From Cytobacillus depressus (lineage in GTDB: Bacteria; Bacillota; Bacilli; Bacillales; Cytobacillaceae), in contig NZ_WBOS01000015.1 of the NCBI RefSeq assembly GCF_008923245.1, positions 44,907-108,906 on the forward strand: 64,000 nt of DNA, in the 5' to 3' direction. The translations under genes were made by a program, and so were the position numbers. This document shows, piece by piece, positions 7,985-16,806 of the stretch (positions within the stretch are counted from its first letter, which is position 1; each line of letters begins with the position of its first letter). The notes under the pieces are model-generated. The model had not been told where the DNA came from and ran no database searches. It was given only the letters and a program-made list of their open reading frames with translations.

Positions 7985-9068
7985 GATGCTTCCCCTTTCT
8001 GCTTAATAAAACAAATGGCAAAAGGACGAATGGAATAAGAATAATGAAATACCCCGCATAGGAAGCATATTTACTCAATTGCTGCATCGACTGCTCAGTG
8101 TCTGAAGGCATTTGTGCCATGATAAAAATGATCGCGACCATGATGAGTGTATATTTAGACGTCTTTTTACCTTTCACAATATTTTGCAGACAATTCGCTC
8201 CCCAATAGACATAAGAGACTAATGAGGTAAAAACGAAAACAATCCATATCGATAAAAAGAGAAGATCGGTTCTTTCGATAATATTAAAGGAAAAAGATTT
8301 AATTAAATAAAGCAATGGTTCAGGTATTAACAGGAGGTCGGCTGGACTGAAAAACAAGTAGCAGGCAATCGTTGCCAATACATAAAAAAACGTCACTACT
8401 CCATTTGCTGCGCTAATTAATTTGATTTTTAAATTTAATGCTCCAGATGTCATTGCGGTTAAAAACATGATGATTTCAAAACCAAGAAGAGCAATGATTG
8501 CCTCTTTCGTACCAATTAAAATATCTTTCCAGTCCGTGCTTGCAACGGGCAAAATATAATAAATATTGGCATATTTAAGTGAATAAATGATTAACCCAAG
8601 AAAGATAAATAAGAATAGAGTAACGATGACATAAAACCTGGCAATGACACGGATATCTTCCTTCGCCAAAAAATAGCAACAAATAATTAATAATAGAGAG
8701 ATAATCCAGTTCGGTGTTTCAGGCAATACCCATCGATCAAGTATTCTTGTATATAAGTAAAGAATCAATACACCGATGAGAATGGAATAAAGTAATATAA
8801 CGATTTCAAACATTCGACTTATCATCTTACCAAATAGCAGTTCGACAATTTCCTTCATTTTTTTATTTGGGTGTTTTTTCATAATAAAATAACTAGTTAT
8901 TATATAAATTTGCACAACGATCCAGCCAAAAAGTAGAGAGATCCAGCCATCTATTTTTGCAGCATTCGCCATTGTATTCGGTAAAGATAATACACCGACA
9001 CCGATTTGGGTTTGTATAATCATGAAAAATAGCTGGGCTGGAGATATTTTTTTTGTTTTATCTTTCAT
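7968..9068 (-). CDS. gerKB: Germinant receptor B subunit (GerB/APC-like permease)
   Basis: A 366-residue protein with about ten membrane helices belonging to the GerB spore permease family of the APC superfamily. The N-terminus SPAQLFFMIIQTQIGVGVLS carries the glycine-rich first helix typical of amino-acid transporters. The B subunit is thought to bind the germinant directly. It overlaps the A gene by 11 bases and the C gene by 17, so the three are translated as an operon. As with all GerB proteins, transport has not been shown. Confidence 0.93.
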   Translation of the reverse strand: MKDKTKKISPAQLFFMIIQTQIGVGVLSLPNTMANAAKIDGWISLLFGWIVVQIYIITSYFIMKKHPNKKMKEIVELLFGKMISRMFEIVILLYSILIGVLILYLYTRILDRWVLPETPNWIISLLLIICCYFLAKEDIRVIARFYVIVTLFLFIFLGLIIYSLKYANIYYILPVASTDWKDILIGTKEAIIALLGFEIIMFLTAMTSGALNLKIKLISAANGVVTFFYVLATIACYLFFSPADLLLIPEPLLYLIKSFSFNIIERTDLLFLSIWIVFVFTSLVSYVYWGANCLQNIVKGKKTSKYTLIMVAIIFIMAQMPSDTEQSMQQLSKYASYAGYFIILIPFVLLPFVLLSRKGKHHAQNQ

Positions 9069-10509
9069 TTTTATCCCAGCCTCTAACCCAATTTAATTTC
9101 TTTTGTCTTTTTGCCTTTGTATCTTGAGGTCTTTCCCTCATAATCCATATAGGGAGTCGAACGATAGAGTCTTTTAATCCATTCAGTCTCAATGGAGCAA
9201 CAGGATAAAAGTATGGAACACCAAATGATTCCTGCTTGCAAAGTTTTATTAGTATTAAGATGAAACCGAACACGAGTCCGAAAAAACCAAATGAGGCAGA
9301 AGCAATCATTAAGGGAAACCTCAATAATCTTACCGCAGCACTTAATTCATTGGACGGGACGACAAAGGATGAAATAGCGGTAATAGCGACGACGACAATC
9401 ATCATATTTGAGACGATTCCCGCTTTTACGACAGCATCACCGATGACTAAACCGCCTACGATACCAATTGTTTGGCTAATTGGAGTAGGCAGCCGTATTC
9501 CAGCCTCCCGAATTAATTCAATCGTTAATTCCATAATAAAAGCCTCAATGATTGGCGGGTAAGGGATATCTTGAACAGAATTTTGCATTGGAATGATTAA
9601 TTCATTAGGCAATACTTCAAAGTGAAAAGAAACAACACTTATGTAAATCGCCGGGAATGTAATCGCAATCACAAAGCTAATCATTCTTAATACACGTATA
9701 AATGTCGCTGTTGTCCACCTGCTGTTATAATCATCTGGTGATTGATAAAAAGTGAAAAAATTAACAGGCATAATCAATGCAGCAGGGCTTCCTTCTGTCA
9801 TGATCGTTATTCGGCCATCCATAATGTTATCTCCGACACGATCGGGTCTTTCTGTATATAAAATTTGCGGAAAAACAGTGAACGGGTCATCCTCAATAAA
9901 TTCTTCAATAAATCCTGGGCTAATGATCATGTCTGTTTCGATATTTATATAGGAAAGCCTTCTTTTCACTTCTGTTAAAATCTCTGGATTAACAAGATCA
10001 TCCCGATAAATGATCGCTGAAAGCGTTTTTGTTTTTGATCCTAGTTCTAATAAATGAACGATTAAATGACTATCATTAATAATTGATCTGATTAATTGAA
10101 TATTGGTTGATAAACTTTCGACAAATCCTGCATGTGAGCCGCGTACAATTAATTCCGATTTCGGCTCTTCAATTGCTCGTTGAACAGGATCGGCCATTTT
10201 AATAAGAAAAATTTCATCTCTATCTTCAAAAAACAATCCAAAAAGCCCGCTTAAAAGCCCTTTTACGGCATCTTCTAAATCATCCGTCTCATGAGTTTTT
10301 ATATTGTGTATATAGTCGTGAAAAAGCGCATCCTCTAATTTGATTAAAGTAGGAATGATATATTCCGTTATTCTTTCTACTGAAACTAAACTTGAAACAT
10401 ATAAAATCTGAACCGTAAAATCCCTAATAATTAATGTTTTATGTGTAAAATCATTTGATTTCGAAAACGTTTCTTTAATTTGTTCCAAAAGACTGTTAGA
10501 TTTTCCCAT
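9058..10509 (-). CDS. gerKA: Germinant receptor A subunit (GerA family)
   Basis: A 483-residue GerA/SpoVAF family protein. The first half is soluble (phosphorylation-independent N-terminal domains, LSGLFGLFFEDRDEIFLIKM, SELIVRGSHAGFVESL, TNIQLIRSIIND). The second half contains about five membrane helices with conserved PNELIIPMQNSV, YPPIIEAFIMELTIELIREAG and GIVGGLVIGDAVVKAGIVS. A subunits oligomerise into a cation channel in the spore inner membrane. GGGGATATGA precedes the ATG. The second gene of the operon; a small membrane gene lies 27 bases upstream. Confidence 0.93.
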   Translation of the reverse strand: MGKSNSLLEQIKETFSKSNDFTHKTLIIRDFTVQILYVSSLVSVERITEYIIPTLIKLEDALFHDYIHNIKTHETDDLEDAVKGLLSGLFGLFFEDRDEIFLIKMADPVQRAIEEPKSELIVRGSHAGFVESLSTNIQLIRSIINDSHLIVHLLELGSKTKTLSAIIYRDDLVNPEILTEVKRRLSYINIETDMIISPGFIEEFIEDDPFTVFPQILYTERPDRVGDNIMDGRITIMTEGSPAALIMPVNFFTFYQSPDDYNSRWTTATFIRVLRMISFVIAITFPAIYISVVSFHFEVLPNELIIPMQNSVQDIPYPPIIEAFIMELTIELIREAGIRLPTPISQTIGIVGGLVIGDAVVKAGIVSNMMIVVVAITAISSFVVPSNELSAAVRLLRFPLMIASASFGFFGLVFGFILILIKLCKQESFGVPYFYPVAPLRLNGLKDSIVRLPIWIMRERPQDTKAKRQKKLNWVRGWDKNER

Positions 10510-10535
10510 TCATATCCCCTGCCAAACTCATGAAT

Positions 10536-10808
10536 TTACCTTTTTCTAAAAGCGAGTAAAGAGGTTTTTAATGAGGCATAGGTGCCAATTGCAGCATAGC
10601 CGTATAAATAACCCATAAATATGCCAGCAAATAGATGGTATCTATGACTAATAAAGATGGAAATTCCGTAGCCAAGGAAGATCGCAACAAGAGGTACGAA
10701 CTTCTTTGGGATTTTAAAAACAACTTTGATGACCTGTGTAATAATCATGATTGCGGGGATTGCTATGACCGCATCCCAGAAATTTGTATGAATTGTAGGA
10801 AAATCCAT
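10536..10808 (-). CDS. Small membrane protein heading the germination operon (possible D subunit)
   Basis: A protein of 90 residues with two or three hydrophobic segments (AVIAIPAIMIITQVIKVVF, FVPLVAIFLGYGISIFI, GIFMGYLYGYAAIGTYAS). The central KIPKKFVPLVAIFLGYGI resembles phage holins of the A118 type. Known background: some germinant receptor operons carry a small two-helix D subunit that modulates germination, and its position here, 27 bases before the A gene, fits. The ATG at 10808 has AAGGTGG eight bases upstream; a GTG at 10820 overlaps that site. Whether it is a true D subunit is inference. Confidence 0.6.
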   Translation of the reverse strand: MDFPTIHTNFWDAVIAIPAIMIITQVIKVVFKIPKKFVPLVAIFLGYGISIFISHRYHLFAGIFMGYLYGYAAIGTYASLKTSLLAFRKR

Positions 10809-10920
10809 CGATCCCACCACCTTAAAACATAATTTCTCCTTTTATTTCCTATTTATGCAATTCAAATTCATTAACACATTAGTTTCGTTTGAATACACTG
10901 CTCTTAAGGGTGTGGGCACA

Positions 10921-11367
10921 TTGCAAAGTAAATTGGAACTACAACAAGATCTTCAACTCATTGCTTTACTTCAAAGGGATTTGAACTTAGTTACTGCTTT
11001 TTTATTGTTAACAGGACAAATTTCAATTGTAGGTATATTTATAAACCCCGGGGATTTTAACCTTTCATTAAGTGGTCCAATTTTTGGAAGAGCCCGATTG
11101 GAAAGTAAATTTAGCAACGAGCCATTTATTAACACTGTTATTGATATCATTGATGTAATTATCGCAGTTCTATTAATTATTGATGAAATTCAGGTTATCG
11201 GTGCGTTCATCGGCCCGAGGAGATTCTCGATCGTTGTCAGTGGACCAATTTTTGGATCACGTAGGCATGTACCGACACTTCCATGTTTAAAACGAGAATA
11301 TAAATTTTATAAAAAAATTGTCACGAAATATTTTGCTGTGGATCCAACAGTCTTTAGAAACATATAA
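10921..11367 (+). CDS. Unknown protein with two GPIFG-containing repeats
   Basis: The reading frame is open from 10855, but no ribosome site precedes that ATG. TTG 10921 with AAGGGTG ten bases upstream is a better start (148 residues). The protein has an internal duplication with a 56-residue period: QISIVGIFINPGDFN then SLSGPIFGRAR, and EIQVIGAFIGPRRFS then VVSGPIFGSRR. Hydrophobic stretches precede each copy. No family is recognised. It is divergent from the germinant receptor operon and is followed after 7 bases by another small gene and then a terminator. Confidence 0.5.
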   Translation: MQSKLELQQDLQLIALLQRDLNLVTAFLLLTGQISIVGIFINPGDFNLSLSGPIFGRARLESKFSNEPFINTVIDIIDVIIAVLLIIDEIQVIGAFIGPRRFSIVVSGPIFGSRRHVPTLPCLKREYKFYKKIVTKYFAVDPTVFRNI

Positions 11368-11374
11368 AGGAATG

Positions 11375-11500
11375 ATGAGGATGTTCTTAACTGATTTACC
11401 TGCCATTCGACTTAGCGAGGGTGGCAGATTTATTCTCGCTCTTTCAATCGTTATTTTCATTTTCTTTTTTACACAGGAGAAAGCATCAGATGTAATATAA
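11375..11500 (+). CDS. Small single-pass membrane protein
   Basis: An open frame of 41 codons encodes FLTDLPAIRLSEGGRF followed by a hydrophobic helix ILALSIVIFIFFF and a short polar tail. AAAGG at 11366-11370 overlaps the end of the preceding gene and serves ATG 11375; ATG 11381 with GATGAGG upstream is an alternative. Close coupling to the repeat protein and the terminator directly downstream support a two-gene unit. Function unknown. Confidence 0.4.
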   Translation: MRMFLTDLPAIRLSEGGRFILALSIVIFIFFFTQEKASDVI

Positions 11501-11502
11501 GA

Positions 11503-11544
11503 AAAAGGCATGGCTATGAACAATCTTCCATAGCTATGCCTTTT
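11503..11544. terminator. Bidirectional terminator
   Basis: AAAAGGCATGGCTATG pairs with CATAGCTATGCCTTTT (one wobble or mismatch) around an 8-10-nt loop. It separates the plus-strand pair from the minus-strand hydroxylase operon and overlaps neither coding region. Confidence 0.85.
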
Positions 11545-11547
11545 CAA

Positions 11548-12024
11548 TTATTCATTATTATGTTGGATTACAGATGTAATCGCATGTTCAATTTCCTCAT
11601 AGCATGTGCATCTGCATATATTGGAAGAGAGCCATTCTTTAATCATTTCTTTCGATGGATTTGGATGATTAGATACTAACGCCTGACAATTCATAATAAA
11701 GCCTGGGGTACAATAGCCGCATTGAAAGGCAAAATGTTCGACAAATGCCTGCTGGATAGGCGTATTTTTCAAGCCTTCAATCGTGGTAATTTTCTTTCCT
11801 GCTGCTTCGACGGCTAATATGATACATGATTTAAATGGAAGTCCATCAATCAGTATGGTACATGCACCACAATCACCGTTAAGGCAGCCAGGCTTAGCAC
11901 CAGTCAACCCTAATTGCTGGCGAAGAACACTTAATAGTGTACTTATAGGTCTTACTTCTGTATGATAGATTTCATTATTAATATTAAGTGTAATATTCAA
12001 TTTATTTACTGGTGAGGCATCCAT
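11548..12024 (-). CDS. Molybdenum hydroxylase, [2Fe-2S] subunit
   Basis: A 158-residue protein of the xanthine dehydrogenase/CO dehydrogenase small-subunit family. The plant-type cluster is bound by Cys47, Cys52, Cys55 and Cys67; the second cluster by Cys102, Cys105, Cys137 and Cys139. The usual CRCTGY has become CRCTCY, adding Cys141. It passes electrons from the molybdenum centre to FAD. The gene starts right after the stop of the FAD subunit with GGAGGGGAG as ribosome site. Subunit order is large, FAD, Fe-S. Substrate (purine, nicotinate, aldehyde or other) cannot be fixed from sequence. Confidence 0.92.
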   Translation of the reverse strand: MDASPVNKLNITLNINNEIYHTEVRPISTLLSVLRQQLGLTGAKPGCLNGDCGACTILIDGLPFKSCIILAVEAAGKKITTIEGLKNTPIQQAFVEHFAFQCGYCTPGFIMNCQALVSNHPNPSKEMIKEWLSSNICRCTCYEEIEHAITSVIQHNNE

Positions 12025-12858
12025 TTATCTCCCCTCCAATTCTATTAAAATATCTAATAATGTATTTTTTAAAACATATAATCGATATTCTTTCGAGCCT
12101 TCAATATCATTTAATATTGGATTTGGAAGATATTTAATAGCCTGATTGATTCTTTCTTCAAAAGGCATCTGCCGATTGTTTAACTCCCTTTCTACATCTA
12201 ATGAGCGAAATGGAAACGGACAAAGGCCACTCAAGGCAATTCTGATTTGATCATCCGCTTTCATTGCCGCGAACGTTATTAATGGATATCCTGTCTCCCA
12301 TTGCTGTCTTTTTTTGATTGCGATATGAGGCATTTCTAAAAACCTTTTCTCCGTAATGAATTGCACGAGTAACTGTCCTTCAAAAAGGTTTAATGTTTGA
12401 TTAAAGACCGTTTGTATCGGGTAACTTTTTACTCCGTCATGCCCAGCTACTACTACAAAGCTATCTACCAGAAGGAATGGTAGTACGGCTTCCCGGTAAA
12501 AAATTTGTCCGCAAATGTTCCCACCTAAAGTAATTTTATTTCGAGCGGTGTGATCCGCTATACCGCTCGATGTTTTGCTTAATAGAGGGAAAGCATTTTT
12601 CTCTTCTAGAAAGGTTAATGGTAATGCAGCTCCGATTATTAAAAAATTTTCATCTTCTTCTAATGACATACATTCAGGAATACTTTTAATATCAATAATG
12701 GCTCCTGTATGAATCAGGTTTAATCTGTGAAATGTAATAATTTCGGTGCCGCCGGAATAATACATTGGCTGTTTATTTTCGTTCTTTAATTTATAAAATA
12801 ATTCAATTGCTTCTTGCAAGCTCTTAGGACGATAATATTCCGTATCAGTTCCTACCAC
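12025..12858 (-). CDS. Molybdenum hydroxylase, FAD-binding subunit
   Basis: A 277-residue CoxM/PucC-like protein. The N-terminal YYRPKSLQEAIELFYKL and MYYSGGTEI, and the second FAD motif KITLGGNICGQI, identify the FAD-binding PCMH-type domain; the C-terminal third is the CO dehydrogenase flavoprotein C-terminal domain. The GTG start at 12858 overlaps the end of the large-subunit gene by 14 bases and has a G-rich ribosome site inside it. It would transfer electrons to an acceptor such as NAD or a quinone. Confidence 0.9.
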   Translation of the reverse strand: MVGTDTEYYRPKSLQEAIELFYKLKNENKQPMYYSGGTEIITFHRLNLIHTGAIIDIKSIPECMSLEEDENFLIIGAALPLTFLEEKNAFPLLSKTSSGIADHTARNKITLGGNICGQIFYREAVLPFLLVDSFVVVAGHDGVKSYPIQTVFNQTLNLFEGQLLVQFITEKRFLEMPHIAIKKRQQWETGYPLITFAAMKADDQIRIALSGLCPFPFRSLDVERELNNRQMPFEERINQAIKYLPNPILNDIEGSKEYRLYVLKNTLLDILIELEGR

Positions 12859-15178
12859 CGGCGGGCCCCCCTTCCTTTATTCGCCAAAGTAATTCTGGTA
12901 TGATGGGCAAATAGTTGACAGGGGCACCAAGTGCCGCTGAGAGACTATTACCCAATGCAGCAGGCATGCCAATTAAGCCATGCTCGCCAACCCCCCTTGC
13001 TCCAAATGGTGCATCTATTTGCGGAGTTTCTACAAAATCGACAATGTACTCGGGATGCTCCCCGTAACGGATAGGTCGATACGTCCTAAATTGATGATTT
13101 AGCACTCTTCCAAATGAATCAAATACAAAGGTCTCTCTCCCGGCAAAAGACAGCCCAATACTCATCGCACCCTTTACCTGTCCTAACGCTGTCTCTCGGT
13201 TTAAAACTTTACCAATATCGATGACAGATACTGCCTTAAGTATTTTATAAGTATAATGTTTCGTATCAATTTCAACTTCAACACCTTGCGCTCCAACGGT
13301 CCATTCAGGACCAGGCTTGCCTGCAGTTGTTTCTTTATCCAAATCTGATATATGCCTTAAAGTATAAGTGCCGCGGCCAATTATTTGTCCTCCGATTGCG
13401 TTGCCATTTAGGAATTTATAGCCATATGCAATTTCCTTTATAGGGATTTTTATACTTGGATCATCACGTAAATAAACATGCCCATAACCAACTTCTAAAT
13501 CTTCTTCGGGAGCCCGCAAAAGAAAGACGGCACGCCTCTTCAATTGACGAATGGCATCATTAGCTGCTACTAACAGTGCCCTCCCAGCCATAAATGTCCC
13601 TCTGCTTCCTACTGTTTTCCAATGATCTGGCGTACTTTGTGTATTCACATTCATTTGTACATGAATGTCTTTCATCTCCATTTTCATTTTTTCTGCTAGC
13701 ATTTGAGCTAAAATGGTTTTAGTCCCTGTACCAATTTCGACAACTCCGCTCATTAAATTGATAGTACCATCATGATTAAAGGTTAGAATCACACCGGAGC
13801 TTGCATCAGTATCAATCGTTGAGGTTTTCCAAATACAGCTAATACCCTTTGCTCGTAAAATATTGTTACCAGAATCAATAATTTGACCTTCATCCCAATG
13901 AATCAATTGTTTTAGTTTTGAAATACATTTTGGCAGATTTCCGACATTGCTGGAATTTAAGAGTACTTGTGTTGGGGTTGTGTCGCCTGGCAAAATGGCA
14001 TTTTTATTACGAAGTTCAAGTGGATCCATTTTTAGTTTATTTGCCAACATATCCATCGTTCTTTCAAATGCAAATAGAACTTCGGAATGACCGAATCCCC
14101 TGAATGGTGAGGCATAAGGATGATTGGTATACATGCATAATGAATCGCACCAAATATGATGAATATTGTAGGGGCCAGTACAGTCTACCGCTCCAGCTCG
14201 GCTAAGGTCTGCTGATTTGTCAGCATATGCCCCGCCATCAAATAAATATAGAATTTCAGCCGCTTTTAGAATCCCATCATCTGTACAGCCAAGCTTCACA
14301 GTTGCATCAAGACCGATATGGCATGGTGATGTAAGGATATCCTCTTCCCTGCTATTCAGAATTTTCACTAACCTGCCGCCTACTGCCTTTGAAGCAATAT
14401 AGCTTAAAATTTCTAGCTGGATGGAAGCTTTCCCACCGAATGCTCCGCCTACTAAAGGGGTATTGACGATGATTTTTCCATTTGGTATTCCGAAATATTC
14501 CCCTATCATTCTTTTAATCATAAAAGGGGCTTGGGATGAGGACGTAATTTCAATATCACCATTGGCATGTATTTGGGCATAGGAACATCTTGTCTCCATC
14601 GCTACATGATCTGAAGGGCGGAAAGAAAATTTCCCTTCAACAGTTACTGTGCTTTCTGCCCATCCTTGTGAAATATCTCCTTTACGGACTTTTGTTCGAT
14701 TTGCTATATTTGTTCCCGGTTCTGGATAGGCAATTGGAATTTTTTCATACTTTCCTAGGTTTTCATGAAGGATAGGCGCAGCTGGATCAAGTGCCTCTGT
14801 TGGAGAATTTACAACCGGAATCGGCTCATAATGTACCTTTAAGGCAGCTGCTCCTCGTTTAGCTAGAAAAGGGGATTCTGCAACTATAATTGCTACAACT
14901 TCTCCATGATATCTGACTCGATCAACTGCTATTGGCGGCCTATCTCGGATTTCCTCACCTGTAAGCGGTAAACCCCCACCTAAAATGACTGCTCGAACAC
15001 CTGGAATTCTTTTGGCATCAGAATCCTCAATACTTTTGATCATTGCATGGCCCAATGGGCTAGTTACTAATGCAGCGTGGAGCATATCATTCGTTTCGAA
15101 ATCATTTGTATACTTTGCCTTTCCGGTCACTTTCTCATAGGATTCCTTTCGGTAATAACCTTGACCTATAATCTCCAT
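12845..15178 (-). CDS. Molybdenum hydroxylase, molybdopterin-binding large subunit
   Basis: A 777-residue CoxL/XdhA/PucD-type protein. It begins QGYYRKESYEKVTGKAKYTND, has the a/b hammerhead domain, then PLVGGAFGGKASIQLE, HPYASPFRGFGHSEVLFAFE, QMLAEKMKMEMKDI and the C-terminal GARGVGEHGLIGMPAALGN, whose Glu is the catalytic base. The CO dehydrogenase VAYRCSFR-type selenocysteine/copper loop is not seen; PFRGFG favours a xanthine dehydrogenase-like or nicotinate-type hydroxylase. ATG 15178 is chosen because AAAGGG precedes it; the longer frame to 15223 lacks a site. No XdhC/PucA maturation gene adjoins it. Confidence 0.9.
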   Translation of the reverse strand: MEIIGQGYYRKESYEKVTGKAKYTNDFETNDMLHAALVTSPLGHAMIKSIEDSDAKRIPGVRAVILGGGLPLTGEEIRDRPPIAVDRVRYHGEVVAIIVAESPFLAKRGAAALKVHYEPIPVVNSPTEALDPAAPILHENLGKYEKIPIAYPEPGTNIANRTKVRKGDISQGWAESTVTVEGKFSFRPSDHVAMETRCSYAQIHANGDIEITSSSQAPFMIKRMIGEYFGIPNGKIIVNTPLVGGAFGGKASIQLEILSYIASKAVGGRLVKILNSREEDILTSPCHIGLDATVKLGCTDDGILKAAEILYLFDGGAYADKSADLSRAGAVDCTGPYNIHHIWCDSLCMYTNHPYASPFRGFGHSEVLFAFERTMDMLANKLKMDPLELRNKNAILPGDTTPTQVLLNSSNVGNLPKCISKLKQLIHWDEGQIIDSGNNILRAKGISCIWKTSTIDTDASSGVILTFNHDGTINLMSGVVEIGTGTKTILAQMLAEKMKMEMKDIHVQMNVNTQSTPDHWKTVGSRGTFMAGRALLVAANDAIRQLKRRAVFLLRAPEEDLEVGYGHVYLRDDPSIKIPIKEIAYGYKFLNGNAIGGQIIGRGTYTLRHISDLDKETTAGKPGPEWTVGAQGVEVEIDTKHYTYKILKAVSVIDIGKVLNRETALGQVKGAMSIGLSFAGRETFVFDSFGRVLNHQFRTYRPIRYGEHPEYIVDFVETPQIDAPFGARGVGEHGLIGMPAALGNSLSAALGAPVNYLPIIPELLWRIKEGGPAGGRN

Positions 15179-15296
15179 GTTGGATTCAACCCTTTCAAGA
15201 TACGGAAAAGTTGCGCTTATCATATAGCCAGTATTAAATTTATGAAATGATTTAAGAAAAGATGTTAAAAGGGGGTGTCCTTTTGGACAAATAAAA

Positions 15297-15318
15297 GACC
15301 CCGATTCATATCGGGGTC
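15297..15318 (-). terminator. Terminator of the Liv operon
   Basis: GACCCCGAT and ATCGGGGTC form a 9-bp GC-rich stem with a TCAT loop, followed on the minus strand by TTTTAT. It separates the Liv transporter from the hydroxylase operon downstream. Confidence 0.9.
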
Positions 15319-15329
15319 AAAATAAATGA

Positions 15330-16040
15330 TTAACTTGTTTTCTTACCGAGGTATGCTTCAACAACCCGAGGATCTTCTAATAGATCAGAGGCTTTGCCGC
15401 TTATAATAATTTTGCCGGTTTCCATTACATAGCCGTAATCAGCAATTTTTAATGCCTGTTTCGCATTTTGCTCAACAAGAAGAACAGTTGTTCCATCATT
15501 CTTGATTTCTTTAATAATCTTAAAAATATCTGCGACGATTAACGGAGCAAGTCCCATTGATGGTTCGTCTAGTAAAAGGAGTTTTGGGCGTGAAAGCAAT
15601 GCTCTAGCAATCGCAAGCATCTGCTGTTGCCCACCGGAAAGAGTTCCACCGAGCTGATCTTTTCTCTCGCGTAATATCGGAAAATGATTCATCACATTTT
15701 CGATATCCTTGCCGATTTCATTATCTTTCCTTTGATATGCACCCATTTCAAGGTTTTCTATAACGCTCATACTTCCAAGAATCGCTCTTCCCTCGGGAAC
15801 GAGTGAAATCCCTTTTTTTAACAGCTGATCAGGTCTTAAGCCTGTCACATCTTCACCTAAAAACTCTATCTTTCCAGATTGCGGTTTCAATAGACCGGCA
15901 ATTGTTTTCATAGTCGTAGTTTTTCCGGCACCATTGGCCCCGAGAAGAGTAACAATCTTTCCCTGTTCGACATTAAGATTAATTCCTTTTAATGCCTGAA
16001 TTTTACCGTAAAAGGTTTCGATATTTTTAATTTTAAGCAC
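15330..16040 (-). CDS. livF: Branched-chain amino acid-type ABC transporter ATPase LivF
   Basis: An ATPase of about 236 residues with Walker A GANGAGKT, signature LSGGQQQMLAIARAL, Walker B LLLLDEPSMGL and the LivF-typical EQNAKQAL H-loop region, in which the usual switch histidine is replaced by Gln. The likely start is GTG 16040, nine bases after GGAGGAGG; ATG 16049 abuts that site. It overlaps LivG by a few bases. It pairs with LivG to drive the importer. Confidence 0.92.
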   Translation of the reverse strand: MLKIKNIETFYGKIQALKGINLNVEQGKIVTLLGANGAGKTTTMKTIAGLLKPQSGKIEFLGEDVTGLRPDQLLKKGISLVPEGRAILGSMSVIENLEMGAYQRKDNEIGKDIENVMNHFPILRERKDQLGGTLSGGQQQMLAIARALLSRPKLLLLDEPSMGLAPLIVADIFKIIKEIKNDGTTVLLVEQNAKQALKIADYGYVMETGKIIISGKASDLLEDPRVVEAYLGKKTS

Positions 16041-16806
16041 TTTCTTCATCCTCCTCCGATCCGAGGTAGGCTTCGATAACCGCTTGGTTATTTTGAATTT
16101 CTAATGGAGTTCCTTCAGCGAGCTTTTTACCAAAATTTAATACCATAATTCGATCACAAAGCTTCATTACAAGTGGCATATCATGCTCAATAATAAGAAT
16201 AGTGATACCCCTTGCTTGAATTTTTTTAATTAAATCAAACAAGCTGGCCGTTTCTGTTTCATTCATTCCCGCCGCGGGCTCATCAAGCAGCAATAGCTTT
16301 GGGTTGCTCGCTAGCGCTCTAGCAATCTCAAGTCTTCTTTGCTGGCCATAGGCTAAATTTTCTGCTGCTGTCTTGATTTCGTCCGATAAACCAACGAGTT
16401 CAAGCAATTCTTTCGCTGTTTCCCGCAGTCTGCCTTCCTCATTACGCTGTGCTTTCGTTCGAATCACACTGCTAAATACTCCTGACTTAATTCGGCAATG
16501 CCCACCTACCATGACATTTTCAAGCGAAGTCATTTGCGGGAAAAGTCGGATGTTTTGGAAGGTCCGACATATCCCTTTTTCAGTAATTAAATGAGGCTTT
16601 ACTCCAGTAACGGTCTCATCAGCAAAGGTGATTTCCCCAGATGTTGGGGAAAAAAGATTAGTAATCATATTAAACATAGTTGTTTTTCCGGCTCCATTTG
16701 GGCCAATTAAACCAAAAATCTCTCCTTCTCCTACACTGAAGGTTACATTCGTTAATGCTGAAATACCCCCAAAATTTTTAGAGATGTTTTTGATTTCTAG
16801 AACCAT
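16033..16806 (-). CDS. livG: Branched-chain amino acid-type ABC transporter ATPase LivG
   Basis: An ATPase of about 257 residues with Walker A GPNGAGKT, signature LAYGQQRRLEIARAL, Walker B LLLLDEPAAGMN and EHDMPLVM. The LivG-specific C-terminal tail (LAEGTPLEIQNNQAVIEAYLG) is present. ATG 16806 has GGGGGG six bases upstream, while the TTG at 16812 abuts it. The gene overlaps the end of livM by 29 bases, showing tight coupling. Confidence 0.93.
   Translation of the reverse strand: MVLEIKNISKNFGGISALTNVTFSVGEGEIFGLIGPNGAGKTTMFNMITNLFSPTSGEITFADETVTGVKPHLITEKGICRTFQNIRLFPQMTSLENVMVGGHCRIKSGVFSSVIRTKAQRNEEGRLRETAKELLELVGLSDEIKTAAENLAYGQQRRLEIARALASNPKLLLLDEPAAGMNETETASLFDLIKKIQARGITILIIEHDMPLVMKLCDRIMVLNFGKKLAEGTPLEIQNNQAVIEAYLGSEEDEESA

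Noticed and set aside
11287..11547. 86-codon minus-strand frame opposite the GPIFG unit
   Set aside because: It spans the bidirectional terminator and is a shadow of the plus-strand genes.
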